DNA of 64,000 nucleotides. Origin: Diplolepis rosae. Lineage: Eukaryota; Arthropoda; Insecta; Hymenoptera; Diplolepididae. Both the position numbers and the translations under genes were made by a program. The stretch lies in contig JAPYXD010000704.1 in NCBI GenBank assembly GCA_030998225.1, positions 2,976,001 through 3,040,000 of the forward strand. Direction: 5' to 3'. This document shows positions 63,545 to 64,000 of the stretch, in pieces. The stretch's first letter is position 1. Each line of letters opens with the position of its first letter. The notes under the pieces are model-generated. The model made no database searches. It saw nothing but the letters and a program-made list of their open reading frames with translations, and was not told the DNA's origin.

Positions 63545-64000
63545 ATTAAGTCGTAAAAATTTTTGTGCGATGATTTATTACAACTCTCGAGGTGGATTAT
63601 CAAGATAAGAATGCATCGATCAACTTATTTCTACTTTTGGCGATAAAACCCCATCCTATCCCCCTGTGAAACGCTGGTATAACGAGTTTAATCGTGGCCG
63701 CCATTCGCTCACCGACCAATTTCGTAAAGGTCGTCCAAAATCAGTTGTTGGGCCAGAAAACATTAATGCTGTGCAAAAACTGATAATGCAAGATCGTTAT
63801 ATGACATACTGTGAGACTGACGGAACTTTAAGCATTAGTTCCACCAGCATATATCAAATATTGCATGAACATTTAGATGTGAAAAAGATTTGTTCAAGTT
63901 GGATCCCACATAATTTGACAAAACCGCATGTTTTGAAGATGTCTCAAGCGGAATGGTACAAATGCTATGAAACATGGTTCAAACGCATGCAAAAGTGTAT
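63545..64000 (+). pseudogene. Mariner transposase, N-terminal part, cut by the window end
   Basis: Starting near 63545 the sequence gives SRGGLSR, a stop, ECIDQLISTFGDKTPSY, PVKRWYNEFNRGRHSLTDQF, RKGRPKSVVGPENINAVQKL and IMQDRYMTY. A shifted stretch follows, then ISSTSIYQILHEHLDVKKIC and SWIPHNLTKPHVLKMSQ: both helix-turn-helix domains and the WIPHNLT linker of a mariner. A TAA near 63616 and local frame changes show decay. The catalytic part lies beyond 64000. The lineage matches the catalytic fragment at 19345-19720. Confidence 0.85.

Overview
This is an AT-rich eukaryotic window, almost certainly from an insect. The transposon set (mariner DD34D, Tc1 DD34E, Rosa-like DD41D, an R1-clade non-LTR retrotransposon), the abundant palindromic MITEs, the spliceosomal signals and the absence of dense ORFs or operons support this. 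A hymenopteran, perhaps a parasitoid wasp, is a guess only. No complete host gene is visible. The window reads as a transposon graveyard with at most two first-exon or promoter regions of host genes.

Layout. 1-7 kb: a compact hairpin, a 532-bp MITE, a 980-bp internally deleted mariner with its TIRs, and a 2-kb foldback element whose loop carries a small coding exon. 7-12.7 kb: R1-clade copy A, 14-bp target duplication, poly(A) tail, several stops and frameshifts, one 0.27-kb deletion. 13-14.4 kb: a foldback element whose arms are built from 152-bp tandem modules. 15.8-19.7 kb: a DD41D transposase relic, two further copies of the 0.5-kb MITE (one inserted inside a mariner), and three more mariner relics. 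20-31 kb: palindromic MITEs, a Tc1 relic lacking a catalytic Asp and nested in an older inverted repeat, and a repeat family with unusual GC-rich hairpins. 32.4-33.0 kb (minus strand): the best host-gene candidate, a small exon encoding a signal-peptide-like N-terminus with good splice sites. 36-48 kb: MITEs, a 162-bp tandem array, tRNA-derived SINE pieces, a GC-richer promoter-like block near 40.2-40.6 kb, and a 725-bp non-autonomous DD41D derivative. 48.5-56.5 kb: a nested structure in which a palindrome has been opened at its central TA by two successive TIR elements, one of which later received R1-clade copy B (the better preserved copy). 57-64 kb: a mariner piece fused to a 53-bp R1 piece, further MITEs, a 1.45-kb TIR element with an iterated internal motif, and a mariner running off the window end.

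Nothing here is an operon or defence system. What stands out is the mobile DNA architecture: repeated use of long palindromes, nesting at a palindrome apex, and TIR families with iterated subterminal motifs. Coordinates of repeat ends were read by eye and may be off by several bases; family names rest on recognised motifs, not database searches.
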